A stretch of 64,000 nucleotides of DNA from Axinella damicornis (GCA_963931865.1 OZ007509.1:7408474-7472473); one strand, 5' to 3'; numbered from the stretch's first letter, positions 35,301-48,200 are shown. Notes: generated by a model from the sequence alone, not told the origin. Numbers and translations are program-made.

Positions 35301-37184
35301 CTTGTGCACATGCAGAATCATGCACCAGTTAAGGCGAGCTTGGGAAGTGGTTGTACGCAACCAGGATTTTAATCTACGCAGTGCACTAAAGCTCCTTTCA
35401 CTCACAGCATTTGTTGCGGGCATAACGAGGATCAACTTTACTGCCTTCACCGACTTAAAATAACTCCAAAATTAGCACGCGCTTCGCGCGTGGACACTCC
35501 AAAAATTTAGCGCGTGCTGCGCGCGCAACCCTTCCATCCAGGCCCCCCCACTCTTATAAACTTGTCTACGCCCCTGATACATCAATCAATACCTTGTCTC
35601 GTAAGCCTCCCCAGGCTGGTTGCATTTATGCAAGTGAATAAAATTTCGATTGATTGAGTGATTGATTTTACAATCGTGAAATCTATTGTTATTTGGTCCA
35701 CATCCACACATGATTACCACAAGAGCTTTGGCAATATCCATGGGGAGGGCATCTCTGTGTCTAGGTGCGTGGCATTTGACTAGCAGCATGGACTGGCAGA
35801 CATCTTTTGAGAGCACGAACTTCAGGATGTTCAAGTTCTCTGTCCCATTAGCAGCCAAATGTAGCAAAGTCCAACCTATTGCAACAGAAACAGATAGTAC
35901 CTTCACTTTGAGAGAAAATGGCTTGATTAATTAGGGTGCATCTATGATTGTAATTGTTGGAATTCACACGGACAACGTTTCGATCAGACTGTGCCGATCT
36001 TCCTCCTGAAGGTCAGTTGACCTGAGGAAGATCGGCGCAGTCCAACAATTACAATCATTACGCACACCGCGGCGACATGTCTCTCAACCAATATGTCATC
36101 TATGTATGCGCCAACATGTGGATGAAAGAGAGTCTATTTAACAAAGTTGGGTAAAGTTGTTAACTTATATCCAAGCCCATTCAGTACAGTCTTGATTGAA
36201 AACCTATACGTACTGTACATTATAGTGCAGAGTCACAAGTCTGCGGGAATAAGGTGTGCTTAAAGCATCAACAGTACTGAGACCGAAGTCACAGCTCTTT
36301 TGTTCCGTATCAATACAAGAGCTAGGGTGTGTTTAACATGCATAATTGTACATTACAGGATTACCTACTAAGCACATACAGTACACTGGTTCCTGCTTGG
36401 ATATCTACTAATCTGGACTGATTAATTCACCATTTTCTGCAGGCTCAAATGCTTCAGGGTACCTCTCCAAACACTCCTTGAACAGGAAAACTGTGTTCTC
36501 AAAGTTGCAGGTCCTGACTGCCTCATGCAGTGGATTCCATCCGCTTCCATTCTTGATCTCCATGGCAGCAGAGAAGAGTTTGGCTCTCTTGTAGGCTTGT
36601 ACAACAAGGGGGAGGACAGACTCAACATGGCCTCGTGCCGCGAGGTGCAAGAGGGAGTTCTGAAAGAAATAAGGGTCACGAAAATAGACAGATGGTCAGA
36701 CAATCCATGGTAATAGAACAAGTTTTATATACCACTGCACACTTACCTCAATCTCACCACTATAATAGTTATAGCCATCTTAGCCCACTCTCACTCGTAG
36801 TTAGCCATTGTAGCTACCCCAGCCATCTTAGCCCACTCTCACTGGCAGTTAACCATTGTACCCCAGCCATCTTACCCCACTCTCACTGGCCATTAGCCAT
36901 TGTACCCCAGCCATCTTACCCCACTCTCACTGGCAGTTAACCCCAGCCACCTTACCCCACTCTCACTGGCAGTTAACCATTGTACCCCAGCCATCTTACC
37001 CCACTCTCACTGGCAGTTAGCCATTGTGCCCCAGCCATCTTACCCCACTCTCACTGGTGACCAGCATATCACTGGTGAAGGTTTCATTTCCAAGAATGCG
37101 CTCCACATCATTGAGCTTGATGTTTCCACGAGAACGTGATGCCCCATCTATGACCTCCTTTAGTAGATCAGCTGCAGTTGCCAT
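26352..37184 (-). CDS. Ankyrin-ARM-SAM-TIR-coiled-coil protein (SARM1-like core)
   Basis: 21 exons in consistent phase give about 782 residues. In transcript order: 37184-37044, 36659-36431, 35875-35718, 34496-34380, 33867-33805, 33619-33516, 33443-33389, 33073-32984, 32824-32714, 32580-32465, 32339-32265, 31657-31555, 31211-31130, 31061-31008, 30717-30623, 30529-30434, 29670-29605, 28570-28469, 28142-27919, 27458-27413, 26573-26352. Three ankyrin repeats (NSLLHLAARGH, GWNPLHEAVRT, GWTLLHLAANGT) cover about 48-176. A charged helical stretch follows, then ARM-like helices (CLCVSALLNLTTNKPDN, LATQTLSNLGVG). The SAM domain starts WSVSHVSLWMESNI and includes GGIDGLHLLELSASEM. The TIR domain runs from DIFLSYPH through WIDEAGIRAGHKW and SEYCQDELALAEE to KPIITLRLE. 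The tail is a coiled coil ending VDELSGKVQAIENRL. ARM-SAM-TIR is the layout of SARM1, an NAD-cleaving innate-immune and axon-degeneration enzyme that has two SAM domains and no ankyrin repeats. The glutamate in YCQDE sits where TIR NADases keep their catalytic Glu. The exon 31211 acceptor is the least certain. Confidence 0.8.
28911..29294 (-). mobile_element. Helentron/HINE-like element with 29-bp minisatellite, copy B
   Basis: This is the inverse of copy A. The hairpin end ACAAGTAGCTTCGCTCGCTC lies at 29294 reading leftwards, the 29-bp units occupy 28990-29215, and the far end carries cattcttcgcggagttcgag. It sits in a TIR-gene intron between the exons at 29605 and 28570. Confidence 0.6.
30154..30260. 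mobile_element. Hairpin MITE, TAGTCTCGGTCCCAGAC variant
   Basis: The ends TAGTCTCGGTCCCAGAC and GTCTGGGAACGAGACTA face each other. It is a variant of the TAGCCTCG family in a TIR-gene intron. A second variant copy is at about 63716-63756. Confidence 0.65.
30755..30828. mobile_element. 74-bp hairpin MITE, TAGCCTC family
   Basis: It has TAGCCTCATTCCCA and GCCTGGGAACAATGCTA ends with the interior phrase gtactgcaagcaacaaaaag shared by other family members. The flanking 9-mers attagaatg and attacagag are partly alike. It lies in a TIR-gene intron. Confidence 0.65.
35093..35576 (-). mobile_element. Degenerate hAT transposon
   Basis: Short inverted ends, CAAGGGTGTAGACAAG and CTTGTCTACGCCCCTG, bound about 480 bp. 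A hAT dimerisation-domain remnant lies inside, next to a G tract of about 20 nt. It is inserted in the TIR-gene intron between the exons at 35718 and 34496. Confidence 0.75.
35229..35450 (-). pseudogene. hAT transposase C-terminal dimerisation domain remnant
   Basis: The frame contains PATNAVSERSFSALRRLKSW and a following RLNWCMILHVHKDK, the signature of the hAT C-terminal dimerisation region found in ZMYM1/TTF-type transposases. Only this end remains; the catalytic DDE core and the BED/TTF zinc finger are gone. It is therefore a fragment inside a short element. Confidence 0.85.
35946..36115. repeat. Second copy of the GATTGTAAATTGTTGG hairpin family
   Basis: It carries gattgtaattgttgga, then gacaacgtttcgatcaga, an internal palindrome (ggtcagttgacc), then tccaacaattacaatcatta and gcggcgacatgtctctcaac. 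It is inverted relative to 20.82-20.97 kb and lies in a TIR-gene intron. Confidence 0.6.
36745..37070 (-). repeat. Minisatellite made from an exon end and its splice donor
   Basis: About seven tandem units of roughly 44 bp read, on the minus strand, as the end of TIR-gene exon 1 plus donor plus early intron (core AGTGAGAGTGGGGTAAGATG). The first unit is the real exon end at 37044, and the rest lie in intron 1. Every unit keeps a GTAAG, so up to seven competing donors follow exon 1. Confidence 0.8.
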
Positions 37185-37649
37185 GTTGCTGCAAGCTACC
37201 TACGAGCTATATAGGTATGTGAGTGTGTGCACGTGTGTATGCACTCACACTCGTGATACAGCTCTAGCTATAGTCTAGTGTGTGAATTCCCACCACCTTC
37301 AAGCAGCTCAGTGTAAGGAATGCCTTGCTAATCAGACCCTGTTCTGGAAGGGCTTGCCATACAACAATTAGTCCACTGTACTGTAGAACATTACCCAATC
37401 ACGTTGCAGGACTTGGCCACGTGACAGATCATTGTCTGTCTGTAAACTTTTGTAGGAGCTGAATTACAATTCAATAGCGAATGGTTGAAAAATAGCTCAG
37501 TGGTCATTAAAATGGAATAGACATGTCGAGAAGGCAACTGAAATTACATTTACTATAGGTAGGGGTCATGATCACTATAGGCATAGCATAATCAATGTGT
37601 AGCTAGGGTGGTAACTAATAATGACATTGTACGTATTGCTGTGTTTCCT

Positions 37650-38130
37650 TAGTTCCGAGGCCGTCTGCCGCTTCGTTTTTAGTCGCATACATGACCTTTG
37701 AACCCTTGTCAGATAAGCTGGCAGAAGGCCTGGTACCACTCCTACATCATTTACAAGCAAGGTGGACACGGTTATGACGTAGGTGGACACGGTTTCATGT
37801 AAAATGGCCACGTGCCAGAAGTTCACGGGCTAATGGCAGGTTTCCTAGCGAGCTTTTACGCTACCGTGGTGGACCACTGGAGGCGTCAGGTATGGATCTC
37901 CTTGTTGTACGGTTGTAGTAGCCTAGGTAACTACAATAGCTTACCTCTACATCGTGGTAGCAATATAAACTGGAAGAGCATACGTGTAGTCGAGTTGCTT
38001 CATAACCGTGTCCACCTTGCTTGTAAATGACGTCTACAGGAGTGGTACCAGGCCTTCTGCCGCTTATCTGATGGGGGTTCAAAGGTCACGTATGAGACTC
38101 GAAGCGGCAGACGGCCTGGGAACACGGCTA
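37650..38130. mobile_element. 481-bp fold-back element, TAG...CTA family, 9-bp duplication
   Basis: Inverted arms of about 125 bp include gccgtctgccgcttcg and tccaccttgcttgtaaatg. A perfect 9-bp duplication, gtgtttcct, flanks it (37641-37649 and 38131-38139). The right end reads GCCTGGGAACACGGCTA, so it belongs to the same family as the DDE element at 52.4 kb. No coding content is seen. It lies just upstream of the TIR-gene start. Confidence 0.8.
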
Positions 38131-38279
38131 GTGTTTCCTTCCATTGTAGTCCAATATATACAAGCCACATCCATGTCATTACTACTCACCACACACGGCG
38201 CACCATTGAAAGCATGACCATATCCACTTCTGACTTCACTGTACAAAAATGGGAACAGGCTTCCACTGTTTCAATTCTC

Positions 38280-38540
38280 TAGCCTGGAGGTTGTTTCCAG
38301 ACTATCTTCCAGGTCGCACCATTTCTGTTCAAGCACTCTCTAATGCTCCACCTGGCCGGAGGTTCATTCCAGACTATTGAGTGGTTGCTGTTCAAGCACT
38401 CTCGTCTGGAGGCTCTTTCCAGGCGCTTCCAGATCGCACCATTTCTGTTCAAGCACTCCCTAATGCTCCAGCCTGGTGGTTCTTTCTTCCAGATCATGTA
38501 GCTGCTGCGCAAGCACTCTCTAATGCTCTGCATGACCACA
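38280..38540. repeat. Minisatellite, 3-4 diverged units of about 60-75 bp
   Basis: Units share tgttcaagcactctctaatg and gtctggaggctctttccag. The minus-strand frame shows repeated IRECLNRNGA, which I take as a repeat artefact. From 38.55 to 39.2 kb nothing else is supported. Confidence 0.65.
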
Positions 38541-39201
38541 ATGCTAAACTAAATGGTGACCATGGCGTGTGGCATTTGTGTAGTGACTTCCCATTGATCA
38601 AACAGTGCTAGAAGATAGCCTGGATAGAACCTCCAGGCTATAGGCCACAAGCAGTTTTGTGCAGTCACAGGATTGTGGTGACCCTGGTCGCAGCTCAAAG
38701 CACAGTGGATAGTGGAGCAGCCACCTGTTTTTTGATAGCTACTCCCTCTGTCGAAGCATCTGGGCCTCAAGCTGACATGCCATTAGTGACAGTACGTTGG
38801 TTAGCATACATACGCTATATATACAGACCCTAGCCCAACCCTACCCAATATATAGCGTATACATAATGTACTGTACTGTCTCTAACTCTCAAGTTGTTGC
38901 TACATACTGTTGTGCAGTGTTAGACTACTAATATCCCTCCTGCTGTAGGACGACCCAGTAGGCCAATAATTATTCTCCTAACTGGAGGGTATTAATATCT
39001 TGTATAGCCACAGTCATACAGCGGAGAGTCGGGCTATGCAAGTCTAGTTTGGAGAATTACAGCATGTACAGTATCAATGTACGTACCCCGGTACCTGTTG
39101 CTGGATAGAGCCTGTCTCAGCTGATCCGGTGGGCGTGGCAGTTCTTTCCCGTATACGTACGTACGTTTGTGAGTCACTTACGGTTTGTATGTGTATTTTA
39201 A

Positions 39202-42200
39202 ATGGATACGGAGGAGCCTCCTAGTGCTTCTCTTGCTCGCGAGAATGGAGAGCAGGAGACAGGAACTACAGCTGCTAGGTCGGAGATGGAGAACACGGAA
39301 ATTGTAGGACAAAACGGAGCCGGAGGAGGAACTTTGGAACAGGATGCCTATGAGGCACTTTATTCGGCCAGCAGTCAATCTCGTAGCGAAAGTGATGGAG
39401 AGGAGACGTTATTTGAAGTGAAAAGTCCCGTCAGACAGGAGTCGGTGGGGCAGGCAGGTGACCAGATCACAACACCAGAGGAGTTGAAGTGAGTTCTTAA
39501 TAATGCCCACCATGCAAAATTTTGAGCACAAGATTGAAGCTACGAGGTTTTTGTGATGGAGAGTTGCATGGGTATCACATGATCACAGAATCAATCAATC
39601 CAACTTGTCACCTGCGAAGAGCAGCTTTCACATGTGGACTTATGGGGCATAACTATACTGAACTTAAGGAAGGGGAGGTCGCGCCCGTAGACTCTGCAGT
39701 CACAGCTGCGAACGCGGGTCAAAACTTTTGACCACTCTTTTGCGCGGCTTGACTGTTGACCGCGCTGATTTTCGATGCTTTGACTGTTGACCGCACTGAT
39801 TTCGGGCTTTGACCGTTGACTTTTGCGATAATGTACGGAAGAATGCATAGCGACTCCACCCCTTCCTTAGTATACTGGTTGACCGAGCACGGTCGCAGCT
39901 GTGACTGTGGTGCTTATTGGCGTGACCTTCCCTTGTGAAGACGGTGTCTTTATATGCCCAGGAGTTAGAAGATACATGTACTCTTGGTATGATCCAGTAC
40001 AATAAACAACTCTAGAAAGAGGAAGTTCTTTCTGAAGTAGTATTACCCAGTGATCAGCCCACATATACATGTACACACACAGAGGATCCACCTACGCAAC
40101 CTTATAGGATTCATAATCCCTCATGGTTACCTAGGGTAGCCTTGTCCCCAGGTTGCGTGGGAGGAGAGGAAGCGGCCTGGTATCCACTGCTTGCACATGC
40201 ACAACCATTCCCAGAAAACCTAGGAATCTGTATGTGTTTGTGAATGGTCAGTAAAATGGATATGTATATGTCTGATTCACTTCCATGCCATTGAAAGATA
40301 GCAACAAGTGAGGACGTGTATTCTCATGCATGTCATCAACCCTGTTGCAAGCTTGCTTCTTAGATGTCTTGAGTTTGCGTTCAAGTGTCTCCACCTCTCC
40401 TACACTGAAGTGGAAGTTGCATGTATGTGTTGGTTAACCATCACTGCTGTCAGCAGGCGCATGAAGTAACTTGTGCAGATGCTGCAAGTGAGATGAGAAG
40501 GGCAATCATGCTATATACAACCCCAAATCACTGAAGAGAGTAGTGAGTTGTCCTTCTGAATGACAGATTCGACAGAAAAGCTTTGCAGCCACTTCAATGA
40601 TGTTTGCATGTGCATAGACTAGACCTTGAATATTTTGTCTAGTATGATCCGCTTGGACTGACTACGTGAATCTTACGATTTTATGGAAATATGCTGGGAA
40701 TGGTCGTGCATACATGTACTGGTACATGTACCAGTACATGTACGCATTAGACAACGCAAACAGTGGATACCTGGCCGCTTTTTCTCTGCCCACACGGCCT
40801 GGTAGCGAGGCTGCAAAAGTTAGGGCTGACAGATTGTGAGCCTATATATTTCAAGTGAGGGTTGGCAGATCGTGAGCCAGTATACTGCAAGTGAGGGTTG
40901 GCAGATCGTGAGCCAGTATACTGCAAGTGTATAGCTTTGTTCCCAGCTTTTCGTCGCTTACCGTACTGCAAGCGACGAAAAGCTGGGCGTGGGACTGGGA
41001 ACGAGGCTAGTAGCTACTGCAAGTGAGGATTGACAGATTGTGAACCAGTGTAATGCAAGAGAGGGTTGACACATTGTGAGCTAGTATACTGCAAGTGAGG
41101 GTTGACACATTGTGAGCTACATACATGTAGCGTACTGCAAGGTTGGCAGATGAATCAATGTGGTAAACACTTTGTGACTGTAGTGAATACACCGATATGA
41201 TAAGTCACACCTACTTCTTTAGTATGCTGTCAGCGGCTAATTGTTCCCAGGTCGTTCCCACCTCCAGTCTTTGATCGCTTGCAGTATGCAGACACGGAAG
41301 GCCTGGGATATTTGGAAGGCCTGGGAGCTTTGGTCACGTGCGGTGACAGGGAGGGGAGGTACCCAATAAGGGATCTCAAAGACATGTCCGTCCAAGGGTT
41401 GAGATTCCAGAGCATAAGCAAGGCGGCATCAATACCGTTCATTGTGTACATGTACATGTAAAGTGTTGGGAACAGGTCAAGAATTATCGCGGTAGGGCAC
41501 TGCCCCCGTGTGTCCACATTTTTTGTACCCTCTGTCTACCTGACGTCACAGACTAACCAGCCGTGCAGGGTACACACTCTTTCCCCAAGGAAAGTGAAAG
41601 GATGCACTTTTGTGAGAGGGTGATTGTGCTTCCCATAACCCTAACTTCAACCCACTTTGGTGATCATCAACACCTCAGGTGACACTTTAGTTACATTTTC
41701 TGAATTCCCTAATCCTCATCACCATACCAATTTGGAGAAAGGGTGTACCACACACTCTATTTGCCCACTGTAACAAAACCTGCTACATGTACATGCAATC
41801 TGAATCTGCCAGGTACATTTGTACATGTATATAATAGATCTGTTCCGCGCAATTTAGGAATTTGTGCAATCTCGAGATTGCGCTGTGCATTCTCGGAATC
41901 CGGAAATTGCGTGCCAATCTCGAGATTGTGCAAGACATTTGCACAATCTCGAGATTGCCTAAATGGACTGGAACGGTAGCCTCGTGCCCAGGACTTCTCA
42001 CTCCAGCATTTGTGGCTTGCAGTACTAGGCGTTTGTCGCTTGTAGTACTAGTACTGGATATAAGCAAAAATGCTGGAGTGAGAAGGCCTGGGTTACAGCT
42101 CACGTTAAGCGACTGTGGACGACGGCTTGGTCAGAATCATCGTCGATCTTTCATACCAGCATATGTTGTCTATGATGCGAGCTGTACTGTCATTCTGCCA

Positions 42201-45200
42201 AAGACAGCAACGAGCGTGAGGAGTGGCAGCCAACTAGAAGGCAAAGCGCTCATGGAGTTCGCAGATTCTGCACACGCAATTGCGCAAGTGACTTGCGTAA
42301 TCTCGAGATTGAGCAAGACATTTGCAAAATTGACTGTGCAATCTTGAGATTGACATGCAATTTCCAGATTCTGAGAATGCACAGCGCAATCTCGAGATTG
42401 CGCAAATTCCTAAATTGCGATCCACAAGGTGAGAGTAAACCTGGGACATCATTCTGAATGATGAGCTTGCACTACTGGCACGTTGGGCCGGCTACAGTGT
42501 ATCAGTGGTGTGATTTCTGAGACAGAGAAAAGTGTGCGTACCTTCTACACTCTAGAGAGGGCAACTTCAAAGCCCTACTGAGTACTCATTGAATCTAATG
42601 TCATAAGTCGCATTGGGTGTTTGCCTATGTCGCAGTGGTCATGTTTTTGGGCAGTCACAGCTGTACATGCCGTACTCATATAGCCTTGTTCCCAGACTCT
42701 CCCATACACGAACAAAAATTCCGTACTGTAAGGGACGAAAAGCTGGGCGAGGGCCTGGGAATGAAGCTAGCACTCATGGGTGTGTGAACCCTGTACATCC
42801 ATTGGGTGTTCAGTGGAATCCCAATTAATGGGCACCCCTGAGTTGCGAACTGTGTACCCCCTGATTTGTTGCAGCAGACAAAGTGGCTTTCCTATTTACA
42901 ACTGGGAATGCATATATACAATGTACCCACAGGCTGCCAGCGTAAACTTCCTGTTTGGGGATCCATGTTTTGCTTCTCAGACCATAACAGAAGAAAAACA
43001 AGAAGACACCTCCTGGCTGTGTGCCTCGTGCTCCCCCATCCATTACAACCCTACCAATCAAATTATAAGGCTGTTGTGCTGTCAGTGACTCAATGGTGAT
43101 GATGGTAATGCCGCTCAGATTCATACCAGAGTCGAAATAATCTTTGATTCCTCTGAATCCTTTGGTCATGGTGCTGTCCTACTTATGTCGAAAGCCAGTT
43201 TAAGTCATGTACAACGTACATGTTTTAGGGCAACAAAACATCAAAATTACAATGCTGTGTAACAAGAGAGTGCCTACGTATATATCTACTCAATGCGTTT
43301 TTGAAGTGCAATGTTGAACTCTCAGATATGCATGTATTGGTTTCAAGATACAAAGGATGGATATGCAAACAGTAGCCCTAGTGACCACTTTTACTCACCA
43401 ATGTCTCTCCAGGTACCAGTCTCTGGTGCAGGAGCTAGAGCGAGTGAGGAGAGAGAGAGATGGGATGGCAAACCAGTTATCTGTTATCAGAACATCGGAT
43501 AGGAAAAAGGTACTATTGGATGCATTCTTCATACCACATCAAAGAGAAACGTGCAAGAAGAGAGCAGAGCTACATCACTCTAAAGCTCCTTAGCTGGAAC
43601 GCAGACTATAGGTTGAAGCTCATAAACAACTCCATGGGAGATGTTTGAACATGACCGAACGCATGAAACAGCAAAAGACCAAAGCAAAGTTGCATCAAGC
43701 GAGATGAGGAAAGAAGGGCTGAAACTGTAATCTAGTGACCTTGCTGACATTCAGCTCATCTCGGTGACAGGAGCGCATAATGACGTGCATTATGCACTCC
43801 TTTCCGTGGCTAAAATGCATGCAACTTGCTCACACTCGCGCCACAATCTCCTTCATTCACCTCGTAAACTGTTTGCATTACAGATAGGGAATCATGTTCC
43901 AGTAGCTGAAGAATGTGTCTCACTGTGATTGTGTTCAGAGTTGTGTTGGAAGGACCATATAAAACGGAGCAGCTCACTCAATGTACTCCTCATTGTACTC
44001 AATCAGCTGCACTATAGCATTGCAGATACCTCTTTTCTAGATACCTCTTTTCTAAATTTGTTGTTATGGCTTGTGCTATGACAATAGTGGCTTTGTCCTA
44101 CATGTACTTAGAGCTAATTCGCTGATAGCTTTTGAGCTTCGCTACTGCAACTTTTCTTCAGTTGGCTCATTAGCTGCCATATAATGTATATACATGTGCT
44201 TTGCATAGAATACTAGAGATTACTAGAGAATACTAGAGATTACTAGAGATTACTAGAGATTACTAGAGATTACTAAAGATTACTATAGATTACTATAGAT
44301 TACTATAGATTACTAGAGAATACTAGAGATTATCATACACCTACGTTTGAATAATGTACAGCAGTCAATGGAAAAGCCTGGTACGCAAGCGCAGTTGATA
44401 AAAACCCGTATTTTGTACTGTAGGTCACGTGAAAAATCCGTATTAGTACTGTTGGTCACGCGAGAAATCCGTATTATGTACAGTAAGTCACGTGCGCTAC
44501 AGCAACTATGTGATAGTTTCGTGTCAGAGACTCCCTGGATTAGCTGGTACTGACTACCTTTTGGGCTCCTGAAGAGGACTGACTTGCATCTCGATACTTC
44601 CGGAAGTCGAGGTTGAACTCGTTCGTATACTCCGTTTGAAATGGACCGTACAACTGCCCAGCGTGGACCGACCGTACAGCTGCCAGTTATCGGCGTGGCT
44701 CCGCCTTGGGCTTGGTACGCAGGCCGCTCGCCCAAGCGTTTGAAGCTTGCCGTCCTAACGCGAAGGGTTGGTAACCAGAAATGAAAATATTGTCGCCATG
44801 AGCAAGCTATGGCAACGCGCGCATTCGCTACGTTCATTGGTAGAGGAATGTGCAATGAAATTCCAGGTTTGTATGATAAAATCAGTATCACCATAGTACC
44901 AAGCTATACCGGAAACATATCACTCGTTTGTCACCTTCGGCATTGTTACTCGTGCTTCGCACTCGTAACAATACTACGGCAACAAACTCGTGATATTTTC
45001 CGGTATAGCTTGGTACTATGGTGATACTTATATATTAGTAGGGAGTTATAGGGATTACTAGAGAGCAGCCCCAGGTTGTGTATATGCATATTCCAGCTGG
45101 CACTAGTAAGGTATTGTGGTACTCTGAGCTCTGTGTAGTTAGTTTCTCCATGAACTGCATATCAGGTTGATTGTCCTGCACATGTACCATGAAGTGTAGT

Positions 45201-48200
45201 GTAGCTTGGCAGTATGTTTGGTGGGTTGCAACCTTACCGCTCATTGTGTGCCTCATCCTCCAGGAACAGTCATTTCAAGAGATTGCTAAGGAGGTAAGTT
45301 TGCAAGTCAAACACAACATCTCAAATGTGGTCAGTATCATTGAAGGTTTCTTCTGTCTCTCCTCTCAGTTGGAGCAGAAGTGTTTTTCCCAGCAGGAGCA
45401 GCTCGAATCTTTGCAGGAGGAGCAAGGAGAGGAGCAGGAGAGATCCCAGAGGAGGATCAGTGAGCTGGAGACCAGAGTAGACCAGGTGGGGGGATAAGTG
45501 TACAAGGTACTTGAGTGTGGTAATGAGTGATTCCCACAAAATTATGGTTAAAATGAGTGCTTTCAAGATACCCATTGCCCCACCTTAATGATGTGGGAGT
45601 GGCATATCACCTGTGGGATACACTGGTGGTAATGTAGTTGGATGTTGGGTGCAGAGATCTCAGAGTTGGGATGTTAGTAGTGATGCATCGATAGGTCGTC
45701 TACCGATATTCCTATATACCAACAGATATCTGCCGATACCGATAACCGATCCTATATTGTAAGTTCTCGTGTTTGCCTCACCTTGTCAAATCTTTGGCCT
45801 CAAGCACTGCAAACAGCAAACTTTAGATCCTCTCCGACTGAATAAAACTCCCAAATAGGCGACGTCTCTTCTTCCCTCCACTTGCCATTCTATACTCTAC
45901 AACAAACATTGCACTGACAATGCTAGCACGTGGTTATGCAATGTGCATGCACCATTTATCTACTGAGTTATAGGTGAATCTACCAATGCCAATACTCCCC
46001 TGGAAGGTCATTATCGGCCCGATACCGATAACCGATCCGATTATTGGTGTATCACTAGATGCAAGAGTGTATAATAATAAGAAGAGAGTGTCGAACTCGC
46101 TATAGGCTAACGTTGAATGTATGCGGAAAGTAACGTGACATTCGGTATGGTGCTAACGTCAAAAACACAATCTTACCTGACATAGACGCCATGGCTACCG
46201 TACCACAGCTAGCTAGCCTCTTTGACTCGACGATCAAGGTGTGCGTGCAGCAAGTAAACTCGGCCATATCGGGGAGTACAATAGTTGACGAGTCCGTGTG
46301 GATCACGTGCACCATACTGGATGTCACGTTACTTTCCGCATACATTCAACGTAGCCTATAGCGAGTTCGATATTCTCTTTTTATTATTATGCACTTTTGC
46401 TAGATGTTAGAGGTCTCAGAGTTGGGATGTTGGGTGGAGAGATCTCAGAGTTGGGGAGTTGGGGGTGGAGAGTTCTTAACTTGATGATCATACGTAGAAA
46501 AGGACTTGCTACCAGCAGCAGGTAGGAAGAGGGTTGTGCTTGTTTGGAATGGGGGGTGTGGAAATCCAACCCAGCCATTCATACCTCTATGGTTGCCACT
46601 GGTGAAACACAATAAGCCAGTTGCACACAAGAGCGAAGGAATTTGATTGACGTGACGTCACATCCGGTTGCTCTTTTATAGCCACGTTAAGTATAGCATT
46701 TAATGGCAAAATTGACAGGGGGCGGTTTGAAACCTGCGCGTGACTAAAACCATACCGATTACACAGTTCATGTGACTGTGGTGTTTGACAAGGGACCTGG
46801 CGGTAAGAGTGAGAGTGCAAAGAGTGAGAATCGGTTGAAGTACGAACAAGAACAATGCAGTATGCTGGACATACCTGTAACATGTTGTGGCAACAACCCA
46901 AGCCAGGATCCGAGCGCCTTCTTCCACCGATTTCCAAGTGATCCAGATAGGAGACCAAGATGGTTCAGCGTGTTTTGGATGGATGCGAGGCAGCTGAGGT
47001 CGCAGTCGCGAGCTTGTTCCAGGCACTTTCCCGATAGCGATGCCAAAAGAGAACCAACAGCTCGTTCAGGTCCACTCCCGGTATGTCCGCGGCAGTAAAC
47101 GTCACAGAAACCATAGCTAATACTTTCGAAGTATAATAATCTAGCTATGCAGGAACAGAGCCTGAACACTGGAGCCAGGGGGGCCGTAGACATAGCTAGA
47201 CCGCTTTGTTCTCGTTTGTACTTCAATTGATTCTCACACTTTGCTCACCGTCTTGAACGTCCCAAGTCTCTTGTTTATCGCCGCGGTCACTTAGATTGTG
47301 TGATTGGTATAGTTTTAATCACACGCACATTTCAAACGCCCACCTACCGATTTTGCCATTCACTGCAATACTTAACGTAGCTGCAATAGAGCAACCGGAT
47401 GTGACGTCATACATTCCGTGAATACTTTAGCTTGCGTGCAACTGGCTTATTGCAGACGTAATAGTGGGTGTGTTCTCAAGGCACTAGGATGCAATTAGCA
47501 GGAGACAAAGACATGAGTTGTTATGGCAACATTTCACTTGGAGGGTGTGTTCCTTGTGGTTGCAGGTGACTGCAATGTACGAGAATGCTGTTCGGGAGAA
47601 GGAGGGAGTCATTGGCAAGCTAGCCCTGCTGGAGGAGGGGAGGAGGAGGCTCGTGGATGAGAACACCACTGCCGAACAGAAGCACCGGGAGGATGCTGAT
47701 GTGAGTGTTTCCTCCACATTGACCTCATTAGCCCCTGTGTTCGCCGCCTCACCTCTCTCATACATGCTGATGTGATAGAGGGGCCGCGCCTGCGGTTTGG
47801 CATTGTTATAAAGGTTTGGCCAAAAGGCTCGGGAGACTTCCTGTGTGGGCCGTACTTCCGGAGGGTGGAGAACGCTGTTCTCACCTCGTGCCGCTGGCTG
47901 ACTGACCCGTGTCTGGGCCTTGTCCGGCCCTAAGTGGCCGGTAACTGCCCAAAGGATTAGAAGAAGGACATCCATGCATGTGGTTGTGACATCTTTGTTC
48001 CCCCCAAGGCCGGGCACGCTGTGCCCGCTGTAGTCTGGCACGCTGTGCCTGTTGTGATTCCTCTCAGGCACGCTGTGCCTGTTGCGATCATCCATGGGCA
48101 CGCTGTGCCCCGATTTTGTGCTTGCAGCCATCCCATTCAGGCACTCTGTGCCTATTATAGTCCTCATTGGGCCCGCTGTGCTTGCCGTGTACCTCCTTGG

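Noticed and set aside
44313..44894. 193-codon minus-strand frame
   Set aside because: It runs through tandem repeats and a hairpin element. It has no recognisable domain or splice context.
46768..47226. 152-codon minus-strand frame and overlapping plus-strand frames
   Set aside because: All lie inside a transposon-like inverted repeat, have no domain, and overlap each other on both strands.
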